Source: Staphylotrichum longicolle (lineage: Eukaryota; Ascomycota; Sordariomycetes; Sordariales; Chaetomiaceae). Taken from it: 64,000 bases of DNA. The stretch spans positions 4,154,001 to 4,218,000 of the forward strand of contig JAHCVI010000001.1 of assembly GCA_019096155.1 (NCBI GenBank). The letters run 5' to 3'. A program made the position numbers and the translations under genes. Below, one piece after another: positions 1 to 10,391 of this stretch; positions within the stretch are counted from its first letter, which is position 1, and every line of letters begins with the position of its first letter. The notes below the pieces were generated by a model. That model worked only from the letters and a program-made list of their open reading frames with translations, was not told the DNA's origin and made no database searches.

Positions 1-493
1 TAAGCCCGGTCAGCCGGCGGAGGAAGCGTGCAAAGGGGAGCCAGGCCTCGTGTTGTGCGTGTTTGTGCCGGGGTGTCAGGGCAGGCTCGCTTGATGAGAA
101 CGAAACATCTTCTGTTTCTCCGTCGCTATCGCTGTCGCTGTCGCCGTCGCCGTCCATCTGCTCCTTGTCGCGGATAGCTCCCCAGTGATAGGGGTTGGAC
201 TCGTCCCCATCGGGCATGAATCCCACAACAACAACCCGTCGCACATGGCGAAACCGATCGCCACAGCCAAGAACAGCGATACACTTTTGCAACTCGTCAT
301 GCAGCTTCTCTTTGCTGTGTATTGCAAATCTCAGGCGGGGGAATCGTTGTGGTGTCGACGCCAGGCAACAGAGTCTGCTGGCCAGCGACAAGGACGATAA
401 ACTGCGTCTCGGCACATATTCGCAGATGTTCTCCAAAAGGTGAAGAGGTAATGTTTCCAGTGGCGGAGGAGCATTGGGAGTTGGCGAGTCCAT
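1..493 (-). CDS. F-box protein, 5' part (runs off left edge)
   Basis: The minus strand is open from an ATG at 493 to the window edge, giving about 164 residues with no stop. After a short Pro-rich start, residues about 13-50 read as an F-box: LPLHLLENICEYVPRRSL followed by SSLSLASR, the usual L-P-x-E/H-L-L-x-x-I pattern that binds Skp1 in SCF ubiquitin ligases. A basic stretch with GDRFRHVRRVVVVGF follows, as in fungal F-box proteins where the next part is the substrate-binding region. Residues about 115-135 are an acidic Asp/Ser/Gly tract (SDSDSDGETE). The C-terminal substrate-recognition part lies outside the window, so the target cannot be guessed. Other frames across this stretch are shadows. 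Confidence 0.72.
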   Translation of the reverse strand, partial: MDSPTPNAPPPLETLPLHLLENICEYVPRRSLSSLSLASRLCCLASTPQRFPRLRFAIHSKEKLHDELQKCIAVLGCGDRFRHVRRVVVVGFMPDGDESNPYHWGAIRDKEQMDGDGDSDSDSDGETEDVSFSSSEPALTPRHKHAQHEAWLPFARFLRRLTGL

Positions 494-809
494 GGCTGTG
501 TCGAGACTGAAATGCGGAGCAGGAAAGATTTATGGAAAGTGAGGACGCCACTAGTGTTGAGGACGGCACTGTTTACTCCTCTCCACGTTCCATTAATCTT
601 GGTTCTTCTCCTCGGTTCTCCGCAACCCGGACCACTCAGGGGTCTCCTCAACTTCAGTATCACCCGCACACTTCAAGGCCAAAGTCCCACTCCACATGAT
701 TGAAAAAGATTCAAAGCTTTGCCGCTTAACCACTAAACTGCGTACTAACCTCCAGGTATGTACATACAACAAGACTACCTCTCAGGGGGGGTTCTTGCAC
801 CATTGTGAC
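494..809. other. intergenic, no gene seen
   Basis: Short spacer between the F-box start and the 3' end of the TPP-enzyme gene, both on the minus strand. It should hold the F-box promoter and the 3' UTR of the upstream gene. I see no clear TATA box or other site. Confidence 0.5.
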
Positions 810-3071
810 TTAGCAGCCTAATGTCACCTTGCAGTCAACCACCGCCGACTGGCCCCCTTGGACGGCCTCGATGGCCTCCTTGAGCACCTTGTCCAGCTCC
901 GCCGCCTTGTCGACCTTGGCGGCAAAGAGGTCGCCTCCGGCGGCGGCCTTGGCAATGCCGCTGAAGTCGGGCACAGGGGCAAACGAGATGTTGATCTCCT
1001 CGTTTGTCGCGTTCGCACCCAGGCCGTCGGGGTGGACGAGCAGCAGCGACTTGCGGGGAGCATTCCAGCCTGCAGGAAAGTTAGCAACTCTTGCTCGAAA
1101 TCATACAAGAGTAGCGCAGAACACGACTTACCCTTGTTGTTCAGGACGATGGTCAGCACGGGGATGTTGTACCGCTTCGAGATCCAGTACACGCTGCCGG
1201 GCACCGAGAAGAGGAAGGTGCCGTCGCCGACGATCTGCACGACGAACTTGCCCTTCTCGCCCTTGAGCTGGCCCTCGTACTCGGAGGCGAGCTTCATGCC
1301 GAGGGCGCCGCCGCCCGACCAGCCGAGGCCACCACCGCCGCAGTTGATCCACGACCCCGGGATCGTCGGCTTGATGCTGTCGTGCACAAAGAAGGTGTTG
1401 GTGACGGCCTCGATGGCCCAGAGGGTATCTTCGGGGCACAGCTCCTTGAGCCTCGCGCACAGGTGGCTCGTCCCGAACTCGCCGTTCTCGAGCGGCTGGG
1501 ACCGCACGGCAATCGTCTCCAGGCGCTGCTTGTACGACTCCTGCAGCGCCGCCCACCGCTTCTCGCTCGCCTCCCCGGAGAGCTGGGCCTTGAACTCGTC
1601 CGCCTTGAGCGCCGCGAGGATCTGCTCCACGGCCGTCTGCGCGTCGCTGCGGTACCGGTGCTGCGCCTGGATGTAGTGCAGCGGCATGACCTGCTTCAGC
1701 GGGTCGACGTCGATGTGGAACACCTTGGCGTCCTCCTTGGGCTTGCACTGCGTCGAGATCCACGGCACGTCGCAGTCCAGCACCACGATGGCGTCCGACG
1801 TCCGGATGGCGTCCTCCACACCGTACCGCAGACCCAGCCACCCCGGGTGGTCCGCGGGGAAGCACATGTCACTGCCGCCCGTATCCAGCACCCTCAACCC
1901 CTTGACTGTGTTGGCCAACTCCACCAGCAACCCGGGCACGACCTGGTTCCGGCCCGCATACCCCGTAACCAGCAGCGGCTCCTCGGCGCCCGCCAGGGCC
2001 TCGGCGATCTTCTTCACCGCAGCGCTCGGCAGCCCGCCCAGCTCCACGGGCTCCCAGTCGGCCTGGCGGATCTCGTAGGGCTCAATCTCCATCTCCATGA
2101 CCTCGCGCGACCCGCACAGGTACACGGGGCCCTGGGGCGCGGAGCGGGCAAACTGCAGGGCGCGGTTGACCATCTGTTTGACGTTGACGCCCGTCTTGAG
2201 CTCGGCCGAGTAGCGGCAATACTGGGCGACGATCTGCTTCTGGTCGGGCACGTCCTGGATCCAGTGGATGAACTCGGTGCGCGAGCCGCGGAGCTCCCCC
2301 TCCTGCGTGATGGGCGAGATGCCCGCGAAGACGAGCACGGGAGCGCGCCCCGCCGACGCGTTGTGCACGGCCGCGCCGAGCCCCTGGGTGCCGACGTCGA
2401 CGTGCACGATGACGGCCTGCGGCTTGTTGGTCAGGCGCGCGTAGCCGTCGGCCATGGACATTGCTACCATCTAACAGAAACGATTTAGTTGGCGAGTTTT
2501 TGTGAAGGGAGAGAGAAAGGGGGAGGACGAAGAAACTTACCTCGTTGGGGCAGGTGATGATGCGCGGGAAGCGGTCCTTCTTCTCGCGGGCGCCCTTGAC
2601 CATGGCCTCGATGATGCTCGGGTGGTCGGAGCCCAGGTTGACAAAGACGTGGGTCACGCCGGCGTCCCAGAGCGCCTCGAAGAAGGCGAAGGATGTGGTG
2701 TACATGGCGGCGGACTTGTCGGTGGCGGGCTTGGACGAGTAACGGGGCTCGGGCTGTGTCGCGACGGGGTGGGCAGAGGATGCCGCGTTGTTGGTGCTTG
2801 TAGTCGTGGTGGTGCCGTTGGAGGTGGCAGTCGTCAGGGGGTTGGGGGCAGTCAGAGGGTTCATTCCTGGGGCGCGTGGGAGCGTCCCCGGATTTATTGT
2901 GCTGCTGGCGGATCCATCGTCGCCCGGCCGGCTGGTCGACGAGATGAAGCGGCGCGCTCCGTGGTGGGCAATCCCGGTCACGGCTGCTGCTGCGGCATGG
3001 AGGTGGTGCCCCTGAAGCGCCCGACTGGCCGTGGTGGCTCGGGGCGGGGTCGCGCGGAGCAGGGGTGGCAT
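810..3071 (-). CDS. mitochondrial-type ThDP enzyme, acetolactate synthase-like
   Basis: Three exons (3071-2541, 2470-1132, 1069-810) join in phase to 709 codons; introns are 70 and 62 bp with GTAAGT donors. The first 60 residues are Ala/Arg/His-rich with ARRFISST, a plausible mitochondrial transit peptide. From about residue 120 comes the N-terminal pyrimidine-binding domain (THVFVNLGSDHP). Glu177 in CPNE, followed by MADGYAR, aligns with the conserved proton-relay Glu of the family. A central domain and the C-terminal ThDP-Mg domain follow, with GDGTFLF (about 591) and NNKGW (about 623). The overall order matches the acetolactate synthase/benzoylformate decarboxylase superfamily. The SDHP loop differs from the usual FGxPGG of true acetolactate synthase, so this is more likely a paralogous decarboxylase or lyase than the Ilv2 housekeeping enzyme. 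The substrate is not predictable from sequence alone. Confidence 0.85.
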
Positions 3072-4478
3072 CGCGGCAAATGGGGGGGTTGCGGGGCGCG
3101 AAGTGGTGTGGACGGGGTTGCTTGGGTGGATGGAACCGAGTTGTGGGGGCTCTGGGGAGACCAGGAAGACCTCTCTGGGGGCGATTGCCCACTTGGTGCG
3201 TCGCGGTGGGTACCCTACCGCCGGGTTGGGTGATCAAGTCCGGTCCAGGTCCGGTCCCTAGGGTCGAAAGCCTGTTGCCGCTACCGGACGCCGGACGTCG
3301 TTTCCCTTAGCCGCCTTCTAGAAAGCCTTATTCTTTAGTGGTGCGATGCCGAGTCCCGCTTCCGCCACTGCTCTTGTTTTTCCAACGGCAGTGATGGTCA
3401 AGTAGGGGAGTGGGTCCACAATACGATAAGGTAAGGTGTCGAGTCAACAAAATGCCATGTGATGGGATGGGATGGATCCAGGAACCAACGAGTGCCTGAA
3501 AGACGCTCTGTCTGTCTTTTGTTGTCAGGTCGAGATCGGGACAAAGAACGGGGTCTGCGGGCAATTAGCTATTTATTGGGCTGGGGTCAATCACGGGTCA
3601 ATCACGAGTCAACAGCGGGTGTAAGTGAGCTTGCTCGGCTTAAGAGCTGGGACCTGGCTCCTTGACGTCAAGTGACCGCTGCAAACCCGCCGTACAGGGC
3701 CATTTCTGGCCTCTGCAGGCTTGTTTTACATAACACAGCGCACTGTCAGACAAACACCGCCCTATGGTTCCATGACTACCAACGGATGGCGGGGCTCTTG
3801 GGTGGTCACGACAAAGGATGGCCTCTCGGTCCTGGTTGGCTGCGGGCTGCTAGTTCCTGTTCACTCCGGCGTTCTCTCCGCATAATTCCCCGCAAACCAC
3901 CTTGATGGCACTCAGCACGCAGCACACAGTGGATCCACGGCTGCGGCAGGACTCGGTCTCGGCCTCGGCCTTGTTCCTCCCGGGTCTCTTTGGGTTCTTT
4001 GAGACTGTGGGAAATGACGCTTGTCAGTTCCATGATTTATACTTCGCTTTTCGGAAATTCATTTGGGATTTTTTTTTCCCAACCCAACTTGATATCCCCA
4101 GCGTTGCGTATTGGAGAGCTGTAAGCGCAATGCGCGTCGAAACAATGAGCCGAGGGTTTCCGCCGTTTAATGGAAGTCTCGCCCCACCGGACCCGCCCCG
4201 GCCATGTTCTTCGGATGCGGGGTAACCGGGATGCTCCTTCACAGTCCCTCAGCTCTTCAAACAGCGCCGGGGAATCAATTATCACACGGAAGCCGTCCGC
4301 CCTTCACACGACAACCTGCGGCTTGGAACCGACGCATCCCGCCTAAGCCGCTCCTCAACCTTCCTGTTCGAGCCAAAAGCACCAATCAGCTCCCCTCCCT
4401 TCCGATCTCAGGACTCCGGTCTCCCGTCAGTGTCTTAATCGTGTTGATTGCCATGAATCTACTCCTCAGAGTCCTCCG
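3072..4478. other. intergenic, no gene seen
   Basis: About 1.4 kb between two minus-strand genes. Open frames here are short, overlap each other on both strands and show no family features. It contains a T9 run near 4070 and the likely promoter of the TPP-enzyme gene at its left end. Confidence 0.5.
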
Positions 4479-5885
4479 TCAATCAAGGTAAAAAGTTGCC
4501 TGCCGCTTATCATCTCCGTCAACCGCCGCAACCGCAAGCCTCCCGTTCGCGTCCAGACCAAGATACTGCCCCTTCGCGTCCGCCGCCTCAAACGCCACAC
4601 CCTCCCCATCCGCCAACCCCGCCCGGCGCTCAAAGCTCGCCGACGCCTTCGCCGCAGCAGTGTTCAACCCACTGCTCTTGTCAAACTGCACCGCACCCTG
4701 CACCCTGCGGACGAACACCCCCGGGTTGCTCGTCGACTCCAGGCTCACCGTGCTTCCCCCGGCCAACCCCGGGCTCACAATCCTCCACAGCGTATCCGCC
4801 AACGCCGGCGTGCCAGGCCCGGGAGAGTACCGCACATAACTTCCGCCGCCCGCCGCCCGCAACCGCACCGGCGTGTTCCCCTCCGGCACCGGCACCCCAA
4901 AGTCCGGCGTCCCGTCCGCCTTCCAGTACACCTTTTGCACCCGCGTCCGCCGGTTCCCGTCATTGAGCGGATCCCCCTTGATGTCCTTGTACCCGCGGTC
5001 GTGGTACACCATGATGTCGCTCAGCCCGTCCTCCGACACGGTAAACGAGTTGTGGCCCGGCCCCCACTGGTTGGTGTTGGCGTTGCTCGCAAACACGGGG
5101 CTCGGCGACTTGGTCCACGACGCCGGGTTCATCAGGTCCGCCCCCGCCGCCGCCGTCAGCAGGCCCACGCAGTAGTTGGCGTCGGTCGCGCTGGCCGAGT
5201 ACGTCAGGAAGACCTTGCCGTTGCGCTGCAGCACCGCGGGGCCCTCGTTGACCTTGTACCCGATGCGCTCCCACGAGAGGGTCGGGCGGGAGATGACCAC
5301 GGCCGGCGTGCGGATCGTCCAGGGGTTGATGAGGGGCGCGAGCATGAGGCCCGAGTTCTCGTCCGAGTGGGCGGGGTCCTGCTGCGCCCAGACGAGGTAG
5401 CGGGTCCCGTTGACGACAAACGTGGACGCGTCCAGGGAGAAGGTGTCCCAGTTGGTCTTGATGATGCCCTTCTCCGTCCAGCTCGCGGTCAGCGGGTTGG
5501 CGCCGGTGCCCTCAAGCACGAACGCCCGGATGCGCCATTGGTTGGCCACGCCGAGCGCCACGTAGATGTACCACTTGTTGTCGATGAAGTGCAGTTCGGG
5601 TGCCCACACTTGCCCGCTGCCCACCCCGGACGCCTTGCGCCGCCAGATGGTCGTCTCGGGCGCATCCTGGAGCGCTTGGATCGTCTGTGCCCGGCGCAGG
5701 ATGATGCGGTCGAACTCGGGGACCGTCGCCGTGAAGTAGTACCACCCGTCCGTGTGCTTGGAGACGTGCGGGTCCGCGCGCTGCTGGATGAGTGTGTTGG
5801 TGTAGCTCACGGCTGGCGACGCAGCGGCCAGCCAGGCCGTAGTGAGCAATGACGCCGCCGCAAGAAGACGGCCCGTAATCCGCAT
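4479..5885 (-). CDS. secreted GH43 arabinanase/arabinofuranosidase with AbfB-like module
   Basis: Single exon, 468 residues. Residues 1-26 are a signal peptide (basic start, LLAAASLLTTAWLAAA, cleavage near SPAVS), so the enzyme is secreted. The five-bladed GH43 fold is indicated by the three acidic residues in order: base Asp37 in RADPHV, pKa modulator Asp151 in FSLDAS and acid Glu213 in KVNEGPA, plus QVWAPELH. Residues about 320-468 resemble the beta-trefoil AbfB/CBM42 arabinose-binding module (GGGSYVRYSP, SNPGVFVRR, GQYLGLDANG). This layout is known from exo-1,5-alpha-L-arabinofuranosidases acting on arabinan; the exact subfamily and linkage are inference. It is divergently transcribed from a GH62 gene, which suggests co-regulated hemicellulose or pectin breakdown. 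Confidence 0.88.
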   Translation of the reverse strand: MRITGRLLAAASLLTTAWLAAASPAVSYTNTLIQQRADPHVSKHTDGWYYFTATVPEFDRIILRRAQTIQALQDAPETTIWRRKASGVGSGQVWAPELHFIDNKWYIYVALGVANQWRIRAFVLEGTGANPLTASWTEKGIIKTNWDTFSLDASTFVVNGTRYLVWAQQDPAHSDENSGLMLAPLINPWTIRTPAVVISRPTLSWERIGYKVNEGPAVLQRNGKVFLTYSASATDANYCVGLLTAAAGADLMNPASWTKSPSPVFASNANTNQWGPGHNSFTVSEDGLSDIMVYHDRGYKDIKGDPLNDGNRRTRVQKVYWKADGTPDFGVPVPEGNTPVRLRAAGGGSYVRYSPGPGTPALADTLWRIVSPGLAGGSTVSLESTSNPGVFVRRVQGAVQFDKSSGLNTAAAKASASFERRAGLADGEGVAFEAADAKGQYLGLDANGRLAVAAVDGDDKRQATFYLD

Positions 5886-6536
5886 GGTCTCTCAGGGGGT
5901 TCGGGTTCGATGGACGGCGATCTCGTTGGCGACTCCCGAGCCATCTTGCCAAAGCGCTCGCTTATCATGACGAGACCTGTTTGGTGTTAGTCGCGGGACG
6001 GACCTCCCGCCGGCTATATCTTGGACTACAACCTGTCCCGCACTATGGATGGGCATCTACTCCATACTCCGGTTGAATAGTCGCTGCACTCCAAGACGGA
6101 ATAATCTTACGTGGTATGCGCACCAATGAACTGACAACAGTTTATGTTGCATTGAAGAAAAGGTAGCCGAGGCGTACCTTGCATGCGTGCGCTCCCATGA
6201 ACCCGGTTGGAGCGCGAGGCCGGCTGCAAGTAGTCTGCTCCCAGACTCATTCACATATGGTCGTAACCTGGTAGCGAGAGCCGCCAACGTGGGTAACGAG
6301 ATGTGGCTGCGTCTTGGGTACCACTTTCGGGGTGTTGGCGTCTGGATGAGAAAGGCCGATTGGTTTGACGGTTGCTTAATGAGCGAACGACGACTTACAC
6401 GGCCTCCGGCTTTTAACTTCGGCATGGGGAATCGGCGAGAAGCACTCACCATCGGCCCAGTATATAAGACGGCAACCATTCAGTCCTGAGTCCCATGCTA
6501 GAGTTTCTCTCCGTACATACTCAAGTGTCACACAAG
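5886..6536. promoter_or_regulatory. shared divergent promoter of GH43 and GH62
   Basis: The 651 bp between the two start codons must serve both genes. A TATA box lies 69-76 bp before the GH62 start; a weaker TATAT (in GGCTATATC) lies about 125 bp before the GH43 start. CCAAT-type pentamers occur near 6122 (plus) and 6357 (minus, ATTGG). I found no perfect GGCTAAA XlnR/XLR-1 site and no clear paired CreA sites, so regulation by those factors is not shown. Confidence 0.6.
6461..6468 (+). promoter_or_regulatory. TATA box of the GH62 gene
   Basis: TATATAAG, an unambiguous TATA element 69 bp before the chosen ATG at 6537. Its position supports that ATG over the in-frame one at 6495, which would sit only about 27 bp from the element. 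Confidence 0.7.
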
Positions 6537-7616
6537 ATGCGTTCCCTTCCACTTTTAGTTGCAGCCCTATGGGCTGGGACGGTCAGCGCCGTCCCGGCCA
6601 AGGGAGCCTCCAGCTGCGTCACCCCTTCCAAGCCCTCCGTCCTGCCCAGCAGCTTCAAATGGACCTCCACGGGCCCTCTCATCGGCCCCAAAGACGACGG
6701 CCGTAACCTCGCCGGCATCAAAGACCCCACCATCGTCCAGGTCAACGGCACCTACCACGTCTTCGCCAGCACCGCCAAAGCCGAGGGCTACAACCTCGTC
6801 TACCTCAACTTCACCTCCCTCGCCGCCGCCCCCTCCGCCCCCTTCTACTATCTCGACCAGTCCCCCATCGGCACGGGCTACCGCGCCGCCCCGCAGGTCT
6901 TCTACTTCGCGCCCCACAAGCTCTGGTACCTCGTCTACCAGAACGGCAACGCGGCGTACTCGACCAACCCGGACATCAGCAACCCCGCCGGCTGGACCGC
7001 GCCGCAGGTTTTCTACCCGGCCGGCATGCCGTCCATCATCTCGTCCAACATCGGCAACGGCTACTGGGTCGACATGTGGGTCATCTGCGACGCGCAGACC
7101 TGCCACCTCTTCTCGTCGGACGATAACGGTCATCTATACCGCTCGCAGACAAAGGTAGCGGACTTCCCGGCGGGCATGAGCGAGCCGGTGATTGTGATGG
7201 AGGACACGGCCAACATCTACGCGCTGTGGGAGGCGTCGCTGGTGTATTCCGTCAAGGGCGGCAAGGGGGAGCAAAAGTACCTGCTGGTGATCGAGGCGAT
7301 CGGGTCGGATTCGGAGCGGTATTTCCGCGCGTGGACGTCGGACAAGATCGACGGGACGTGGAAGGCCCTCGCGGATACCGAGGCGAATCCGTTTGCCAGG
7401 GCGAATAACGTCGTGTTTGAGGAGGGGGTTGCGGCGTGGACCAAGAGCATCAGCCACGGGGAGGTGGTGAGGACGAGCGTGGATCAGAGGCTGGAGATTG
7501 ATCCCTGCGGGATCAGGTTTCTGTATCAGGGCATGGATCCCAAGGCGAGCGGGGGAGAGTACAATGCGCTGCCGTGGCGGCTGGGCTTGATTACCCAGAC
7601 AAACTCGGCTTGTTGA
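6537..7616 (+). CDS. secreted GH62 alpha-L-arabinofuranosidase
   Basis: Single exon, 359 residues from the ATG at 6537. I chose this start because it places a typical signal peptide (MRSLPLLVAALWAGTVSA) at the N terminus and leaves room after the TATA box; a start 14 codons upstream would bury it. GH62 enzymes remove arabinose side chains from arabinoxylan. The catalytic set is visible: base Asp63 in AGIKDPT, Asp179 in GYWVDMW and acid Glu253 in LLVIEAIGSDSE. The C-terminal DPCGIRFLYQGMDP and LPWRLGLI are typical of the family. There is no CBM1 or other binding module; the extra length over the usual core is a short Ser/Pro leader. Its divergent partner is the GH43 gene. Confidence 0.93.
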   Translation: MRSLPLLVAALWAGTVSAVPAKGASSCVTPSKPSVLPSSFKWTSTGPLIGPKDDGRNLAGIKDPTIVQVNGTYHVFASTAKAEGYNLVYLNFTSLAAAPSAPFYYLDQSPIGTGYRAAPQVFYFAPHKLWYLVYQNGNAAYSTNPDISNPAGWTAPQVFYPAGMPSIISSNIGNGYWVDMWVICDAQTCHLFSSDDNGHLYRSQTKVADFPAGMSEPVIVMEDTANIYALWEASLVYSVKGGKGEQKYLLVIEAIGSDSERYFRAWTSDKIDGTWKALADTEANPFARANNVVFEEGVAAWTKSISHGEVVRTSVDQRLEIDPCGIRFLYQGMDPKASGGEYNALPWRLGLITQTNSAC

Positions 7617-7801
7617 GAGAAGAGGATGTGGAAACTTGTTTGCTTGAAAAAAACCTCGGTAATATTTTGAATGAAGTGCTAAGAAGAAGAAAGGATGGAG
7701 TATAACTACAATGAAGACAGAAAAAAAACCACACGAAGTGCAAGATCAACCACTTTCCACAAGTACTACCTTTCGGAATCACCAATCCCGCAAGTTTAAA
7801 C

Positions 7802-10391
7802 CTACTCCCCAGTACTGTAGACAGCTACATCGGCCAACCGAGTGGAATAGTCCGTGTCGCGGTTGCCAAAGAACCCGATGTACAAGGGAACATTGAGGAA
7901 GAAACCGTCGCCCTGACTGGTACCAGCATCACCCTTCTTGAAGACGGGAAGCGTGTACGGCCCTTGGGCGGCCCAGGTGTTGAGAGGCCCCACGGAAGTC
8001 GGCTGCTCGGAGATGGTGTGGCCGCCAACGACGACGGAAGCCCACATCATAGGGTCGTTGGTGTAGGTCTGGAAGTCGAGCTTGTACTGCACGCCGGCAC
8101 ACAGGTGGAGAGTCGTGGAGACCCCGATGGTGTCCCAACGGGAATCCGTGAACTTGACGGGCTGCGTGGGGAACGTGGCCAGGGAGTTGCCGTTGCCGTT
8201 CACGCCGGTGCCCATGTTGTAGTTGATACGGGCGCCGCTTGCGCTGCTGACGGACCAGCCCGTGAGACCGGCCGAGAAGTCGCCGTTGGTCACGGCGTCG
8301 ACGGGGTAGCACTTGTCCGCGTTCTCCGGCGGGGTGAAGCACGCGCCCTGGTAGCAGTACCCCTTGGGGCAGACGTTGTTGCACCGGCCGCAGTGGCGCG
8401 GGTGCGTCAGAAAGTCGAGGCACATGTTGCCGCACTGGTCCGGGGTCGGCGGCGCCGGGTTGCACAGGCACTGGCCGTCGGAGCAGTGCGCCCGGGGCCC
8501 GCAGTCGCGGCCGCACCCGCCGCAGTTCTTGCTGTCGTTGTTCCCGATGCCGCGCACCTTTTGGCAGGTCTTGGTCTCTGGGGCACAGATGGCAGAGTCC
8601 GCATCCTCACACCGGCACGCGCACACGTCGTTGCTGCCCGACTGGAAGTGGTCCTGGGCGGTGTCGGTTGAGACGGCGACGAAGTAAAGGTCTGCTGCCG
8701 CATAGCAACTCGGTAGGAGCCACCAGCTGTACCAATGATCGTACTTGTTATTGCACGTGTTGATCATGCACGAGAGGAAGTCGGTGTTGCACTTCTCAAA
8801 CCACTGGGTGCAATCGTCGTAGCAGACGTCGTGGGTGTTGCAGCAGCCCTTGAAGTCGAGATTGGGAACCAGTGCACTGTACCACGCCGAGTCCGGCCCG
8901 CAGCCGTTGGGAGGCGAAGGAGACCTGCCGTTGGAGACGGCAACCATCTTGCCATTGAAGCCGGGGCACCGCGCCGCCACTCCATACTGCGACATGTCCC
9001 GCTTCCACGCCGTTGTCCCTGGCACCTTGCTCCTCTTGGACGCCGAGGGCGAGCTCCGGTTGAGAGGCGTCCGGATCCGGGCGGGAAGCAGAAGCATGGT
9101 GTTGAGTGTCTCGGTGTTGTCGGTCACCGGGTTGCCTGGCGTGGCAATGGTGCCGCTATCGGTTGTCGTCCAGACGTAGCTCACAGACCCGTAGGAGAGG
9201 ATCAGGGAGCCGCGGCAGGATACTCCAAACACAGTGGTGGCCTTCCCGTTCTGTGCCACGCCGTTGGTTGACGACGGCACGAGAGAGATGGCGCCTGTCT
9301 GCACATCGAGAGCAACGTACAGGGCCGGATTGGAGCCGTCGCGGAGGACAAGATCGAACAGCCTGCACCTGCGTCAGTCCCCATGAAGAGCCACCAGTAA
9401 GGTTAGCCCGGACTGAGGAACGTACCCGTCGGGCGCATTCTGCGCGGCCTGGAATTCGAACGTCGGAGGATTCCAGCTCGCCTTGAGAGCCGCTGCCGCC
9501 GCTTCGTTGGCCGGCTGTTCCACGGGGCCCAGAGCCCCATTCCGCTTGACGACGTATCCATCACCGGGAGCAAGAAGGTACTAACGATATATGGTAAGAA
9601 ACTGGCCAACAGAAGATATCCATTATTCGACTCCACTTACAAACGCGTCGCCCGTTGGCGTGGCGCTCATCAGGCATGTAGGGCTTGGAGTAGGGTACGT
9701 GACCTCAATCGGAGGGTCGGGCGCCGAAGTGAACACAGGGAGCGCATACTCAGACCACGTATAAGTCGCCGTCCAGCTGTCGTCGGATGGGAAGACGACA
9801 GAGGAGCTCGGCAGCGGAGGGCTTTCGTACTCATACTGGGTAACAGTCGTGGTGATCGTTTTGGTGGACGTCACAGGGGCAACAAAGGCTGTCACAGTGG
9901 CAGCCGAGACGCCCCAGCACGAGCAGGCACTGGCGTACTGCGCGGCGTCTGAACAAGCGCTCACGTACGCGGGAACTGTGTTTGTTGGGAAGGCGGGAGG
10001 AGTGGGCGTGGTGGCACGTTTTTTGTACAGGGAGGGGGTCGAGGGCGTCGGGTTTTGTCTCGCTCGCTCCGTGGTGATAGTGACTGTGACGCCAGGCTTG
10101 TACTCGGTGACCCACGCGGTTCTGACGAGTTCAGCGGTTAGCGAGTCGGGCATATGTCAGTTTGTTCAAGCAGCGTTCGTAGCCGGAGACATGCGGGAAC
10201 ACTCACGACGCAGCAGGAGTGACAGTGACCTCCAGGGCGGAGCTGCAGTCGGCGATGCGGCTGGCACTGACAGGGCCCGTGGTGGCGTATCGGACGGCAC
10301 GCACGCAACGGTCGGGGAAGCATCCGTCCTTGCAAGATGCTGAGACACCGCCGGCAAGGGCCAAGGCCCCAAGAAGGGAGAACATGGTCAT
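7802..10391 (-). CDS. secreted mosaic protein with phospholipase A2-like domain
   Basis: Four exons (10391-10207, 10121-9641, 9580-9426, 9362-7802) sum to 794 codons in phase; introns are 85, 60 and 63 bp, the first with a CTAAC branch point. Residues 1-20 are a signal peptide. An N-terminal Thr/Pro-rich region with CSCWGV is common in fungal surface proteins. At about residues 430-480 lies a PLA2 core: GCGPDSAW, then CCNTHDVCYDDC with the His-Asp catalytic pair, and further Cys pairs. A dense Cys-rich stretch follows (CGGCGRDCG, CGRCNNVCPKGYC). From about 630 to the end, NGDFSAGLTGW begins a jelly-roll-like, carbohydrate-binding-type module. PLA2s hydrolyse the sn-2 acyl bond; the flanking modules suggest the activity is displayed at or near a surface. 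The active pair is intact, but the calcium loop was not tested. Confidence 0.8.

Noticed and set aside
331..669. 112-codon minus-strand frame near the left edge
   Set aside because: It overlaps the F-box protein in another frame; the F-box frame has clear domain sequence and stays open to the edge, whereas this one does not look like protein.
721..742. tRNA A-box-like sequence on the minus strand (AGTGGTTAAGCGG)
   Set aside because: No matching B box, acceptor stem or cloverleaf could be built from the following bases.
1382..2488. 368-codon plus-strand frame
   Set aside because: Antisense shadow of the TPP-enzyme gene; high GC third positions keep the opposite strand open.
6567..7133. 188-codon minus-strand frame and 199-codon plus-strand frame inside GH62
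   Set aside because: Compositionally biased shadows (Pro/Ser/Thr or Gly/Val/Asp) of a confidently identified enzyme.
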